Shown here in pieces: positions 19,219 through 21,172 of a stretch of DNA of 21,172 bases (its first letter is position 1; the number at the start of each line of letters is the position of its first letter). The DNA is from an uncultured Clostridia bacterium (GTDB taxonomy: Bacteria; Bacillota; Clostridia; Oscillospirales; Oscillospiraceae): the NCBI GenBank assembly GCA_937893605.1, contig CALBGG010000133.1, positions 1-21,172 on the forward strand, written 5' to 3'. The translations under genes and the position numbers were made by a program. A model generated the notes under the pieces. It made no database searches and had not been told where the DNA came from. It was given only the letters and a program-made list of their open reading frames with translations.

Positions 19219-20703
19219 ATGATAAAAAAACGCTCCGTTATATGGTGGATACTGCTTTGCTGCGCCGTGGTGTGCAGCGCGGTATTGCTGCTTGGCCGCA
19301 TTTCCGTTGAGGAGAGCGGACACGACGTTTGCGCCGCTATGCAGCTTGATGATCTTGAGCTGCTGGCCGAAAAAAGCGGTCTCCCGACCTCGGAATGGCA
19401 AGCGCGGCTCGAAAAGGTCGGCGTCAGATACTTCGTCGACGATATCTACACCGAGCTCCCCGCGCTTGCGCTTGTCGAAAACCGCGCGCGCGACAGTCTC
19501 GTTCTGCCCGAGGGCATTGATGTCAACACCTATGACGGCCCAATGGTAAAAACGCTGTATATGTATTATAAGTACGGCGTGCGCGTCATAGACGGCGATC
19601 CGCAGGAGATCGAAGACCTGATGTTCCGCGCCGCGATGGATCGCGGGCTGCGCCTTATCGTGCTCACGCCGTTTTACGATGACAATAACGAGATCGTCTC
19701 CGACATCACGGTTTACGAAGACTGCCTTACGGGTCTTGCCGAAAGGCTTGAGCAGCGCGGTCTGAGCTATGGCGAGGACTTTTCCTGCATGTCCGTCGCC
19801 CCGGTGAGCAAATTCCTGCTGCTGGGCGCGGGCGTAGCTCCGGCACTGCTGGGCGCATGGCTGCTCAGTCGAATTATCCGCCGCAAAGCATGGGAAACGC
19901 CCATTGCACTCATTGCAGTCGCCGTGCTTGCCGCGGCAACGATGTGGAACGCATACCTTACTCAGAAGCTGATGATGTTCGCTTCGGCAGTGCTGTTTCC
20001 CTGCGTTTTCGCCGTGTGGATCAAGCGCTTTGCAGATAATGAGCCGCCGCAGCTCAGCTCCCGCCCCGTCGCACTGTCGGCACTTGCCGCGCTTATCGCC
20101 ACAACGCTGTGGGGCATCATCGGCGGTCTGAGCGTATCGGCGCTTATGTCCACGCGCGAGTACATGGTCGGAAATGTCATCTTCACGGGCGTGAAGCTTG
20201 CGCTGCTCGCGCCGCTCGGCTTTGCAGGCGTTCTGCTGCTCATTCAGCTTATATCCGAAAAGCTGCCGCGGAAAAAGCTGATCCGAACAGTGCTTGTGTG
20301 CGCAGCTATCCTCTGCGCCGCAGGAGCTGTAATGATCCTGCGCTCGGGCGACGTGAGCAGTCACGCGCCGGGCATGGACAAGGTGCTTGCCGTGCGCAAC
20401 TGGTTTGAGTACACCTTCTATGTGCGCCCGCGCACAAAGGAGATGTTTGCCGCCGTGCCCTGCATTATCGTGTTCGTATGGGCCTGCCGCAAGAAGCTCC
20501 CCGCTCTGCGTCTGCTCGGCGGCATGGGCGCGTGTCTCGAGGCTGTTTCGGTCACGAACACCTTCTGCCACGCCGTCGCTCCGATAACGGTCTCGCTCAT
20601 CCGCACGCTGCTCGCCGTCGGCATCGGCGCCGTCGTCGGCTTTGCCGCAGTCGGCATTTTCGAGCTCATATACCGCGCCGTAAACAAAAAGCAAAACGCA
20701 TAA
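19219..20703 (+). CDS. Polytopic membrane protein, DUF5693-like
   Basis: ATG at 19219 follows AAGGAGGAG (GGAGG 19208-19212, 6 nt away). The 32 codons of open frame before it lie across the promoter, so I exclude them. The 494-aa product has one N-terminal membrane segment (about 7-24) and then an extracytoplasmic domain (about 30-190). After it come about eight further hydrophobic segments up to the C-terminus. This layout and stretches such as YMYYKYGVRVIDG resemble the DUF5693 family of Firmicutes, whose function is unknown; relatives often sit near cell-envelope genes. Single gene with its own promoter and terminator. Confidence 0.82.
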   Translation: MIKKRSVIWWILLCCAVVCSAVLLLGRISVEESGHDVCAAMQLDDLELLAEKSGLPTSEWQARLEKVGVRYFVDDIYTELPALALVENRARDSLVLPEGIDVNTYDGPMVKTLYMYYKYGVRVIDGDPQEIEDLMFRAAMDRGLRLIVLTPFYDDNNEIVSDITVYEDCLTGLAERLEQRGLSYGEDFSCMSVAPVSKFLLLGAGVAPALLGAWLLSRIIRRKAWETPIALIAVAVLAAATMWNAYLTQKLMMFASAVLFPCVFAVWIKRFADNEPPQLSSRPVALSALAALIATTLWGIIGGLSVSALMSTREYMVGNVIFTGVKLALLAPLGFAGVLLLIQLISEKLPRKKLIRTVLVCAAILCAAGAVMILRSGDVSSHAPGMDKVLAVRNWFEYTFYVRPRTKEMFAAVPCIIVFVWACRKKLPALRLLGGMGACLEAVSVTNTFCHAVAPITVSLIRTLLAVGIGAVVGFAAVGIFELIYRAVNKKQNA

Positions 20704-20717
20704 ACACAACAAAAGGC

Positions 20718-20754
20718 AAAAACCGAGGCTCAGTGAGCTTCGGTTTTTATTTTT
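20718..20754. terminator. Terminator between convergent genes
   Basis: AAAAACCGAGGCTCA (20718-20732) pairs with TGAGCTTCGGTTTTT (20734-20748) with one G-T pair, followed by ATTTTTTT. It ends the DUF5693-like gene. The left arm also contains the stop codon of the minus-strand phosphatase gene (20732-20730), so it may terminate both. Confidence 0.85.
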
Positions 20755-21172
20755 TTCAATAACGCACGGCAGCCGTCGGATACGTCACGCCAGGTCGCCT
20801 CAAAGTCACGCGTGTACCACGGATCGGCGACATTGCCGGGGCGGTCGGTGAAATCCATGAGAAGATGTATCTTCGAGCTGTCTCCGTCGGCGCAAATGCG
20901 GCGCATGTTGTACAGATTTTCGCTGTCCATACCGATTATCAGGTCGTACTCATCGAAATCATTCCTCGTAAGCCGCCGTGCCGCCCGCCTCGGGCATGGT
21001 ATACCGTGCTCGGCAAGCTTTTTTCGCGCGGGCGGGTATACATCGTTGCCTATCTCCTCGCAGCTCGTCGCCGCCGAGGCGATCTCGAAGCTGTCCCCCA
21101 GTCCCTCGCGCCGCACGAGCTCCTTCATGAAATATTCCGCCATCGGACTGCGGCATATATTGCCGTGGCAGA
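20730..21172 (-). CDS. Low-molecular-weight protein tyrosine phosphatase (partial, N-terminus outside window)
   Basis: The open frame runs off the right edge, and the ATG at 21143 is internal. The first visible codons give CHGNICRSPMAEYF, the LMW-PTP P-loop (C-x5-R, with nucleophile Cys and Arg), so only about ten N-terminal residues are missing. The general-acid loop DPWYTRDF lies near the C-terminus, as expected. The enzyme removes phosphate from protein tyrosines. In Firmicutes it often controls tyrosine kinases of capsule or exopolysaccharide synthesis. The P-loop has Ile (GNICRS) rather than the Thr seen in the arginine phosphatase YwlE, which favours a tyrosine substrate. The stop codon lies in the terminator stem shared with the convergent gene. 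Confidence 0.92.
   Translation of the reverse strand, partial: CHGNICRSPMAEYFMKELVRREGLGDSFEIASAATSCEEIGNDVYPPARKKLAEHGIPCPRRAARRLTRNDFDEYDLIIGMDSENLYNMRRICADGDSSKIHLLMDFTDRPGNVADPWYTRDFEATWRDVSDGCRALLKKIKTEAH

Noticed and set aside
19165..20712. Minus-strand open frame opposite the DUF5693-like gene
   Set aside because: It is the shadow of a membrane protein gene and begins inside the divergent promoter region; its translation is a His/Arg/Cys-rich mixture without domains.
20730..21172. Arginine phosphatase (YwlE-type)
   Set aside because: The P-loop reads GNICRS. The YwlE subgroup has Thr at the Ile position, so the tyrosine phosphatase subgroup fits better.

Overview
The window looks like a chromosomal segment of a moderately GC-rich, low-motility gut Clostridia member, most likely Oscillospiraceae-like. 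This is inferred from strong GGAGG ribosome binding sites, SLH-domain surface proteins, a DUF4358 lipoprotein beside an MBOAT acyltransferase, a DUF5693-type membrane protein, and abundant short palindromic intergenic repeats. No species can be named from the sequence alone.

Layout. (1) 1-531: a tiny divergent pair, a 51-aa acidic helical protein (-) and a 56-aa ribbon-helix-helix type protein (+). They are separated by four 11-bp direct repeats and two overlapping sigma-A promoters. (2) 530-6160 (-): a tightly packed five-gene operon for cell-surface modification, in transcription order transglutaminase-like protein, DUF4358 lipoprotein, AlgI-like MBOAT O-acyltransferase, DHHW/AlgX-like SGNH protein, and secreted SLH-anchored polysaccharide deacetylase. 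It starts at a consensus promoter covered by an interrupted dyad. (3) 6359-8754 (+): a lipase-like alpha/beta hydrolase and a sugar-phosphate nucleotidyltransferase. (4) 8810-9524: a five-tRNA operon (-; Gly, Arg, His, Gln, Lys) with promoter and terminator, followed by a cloverleaf-foldable element whose 3' end copies the tRNA-Lys 3' end including CCA. (5) 9570-13119: a small unknown helical protein (+), then FucO-like alcohol dehydrogenase, a YgjP-type metallopeptidase and ProC (all -), interspersed with members of a MITE-like repeat family, one of which supplies the stop codon of proC. (6) 13280-15463 (+): a secreted SLH protein with a predicted beta-propeller. (7) 15497-16205: a non-coding island of about 0.7 kb made of nested hairpins inside long imperfect terminal inverted repeats. 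(8) 16242-18305 (-): an Old-Yellow-Enzyme/FAD oxidoreductase whose promoter carries two copies of an 18-bp dyad. (9) 18624-21172: a PepSY membrane protein (-), a DUF5693-like polytopic membrane protein (+), and the 3' part of a low-molecular-weight protein tyrosine phosphatase (-) cut by the window edge.

How it works together. The clearest multigene function is region 2: an acyltransferase/SGNH pair that would O-acetylate an exported polymer, with a deacetylase that removes N-acetyl groups from cell-wall glycan and is held at the surface by SLH repeats. The rest is mostly housekeeping (tRNAs, proline synthesis) and single metabolic genes. The most unusual material is not protein-coding: the phased 11-bp repeats, the tRNA-tailed cloverleaf element, the MITE family at gene ends, the hairpin island, and the twin operators of the OYE gene. 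All were read by eye from the sequence. No database search or folding program was run.
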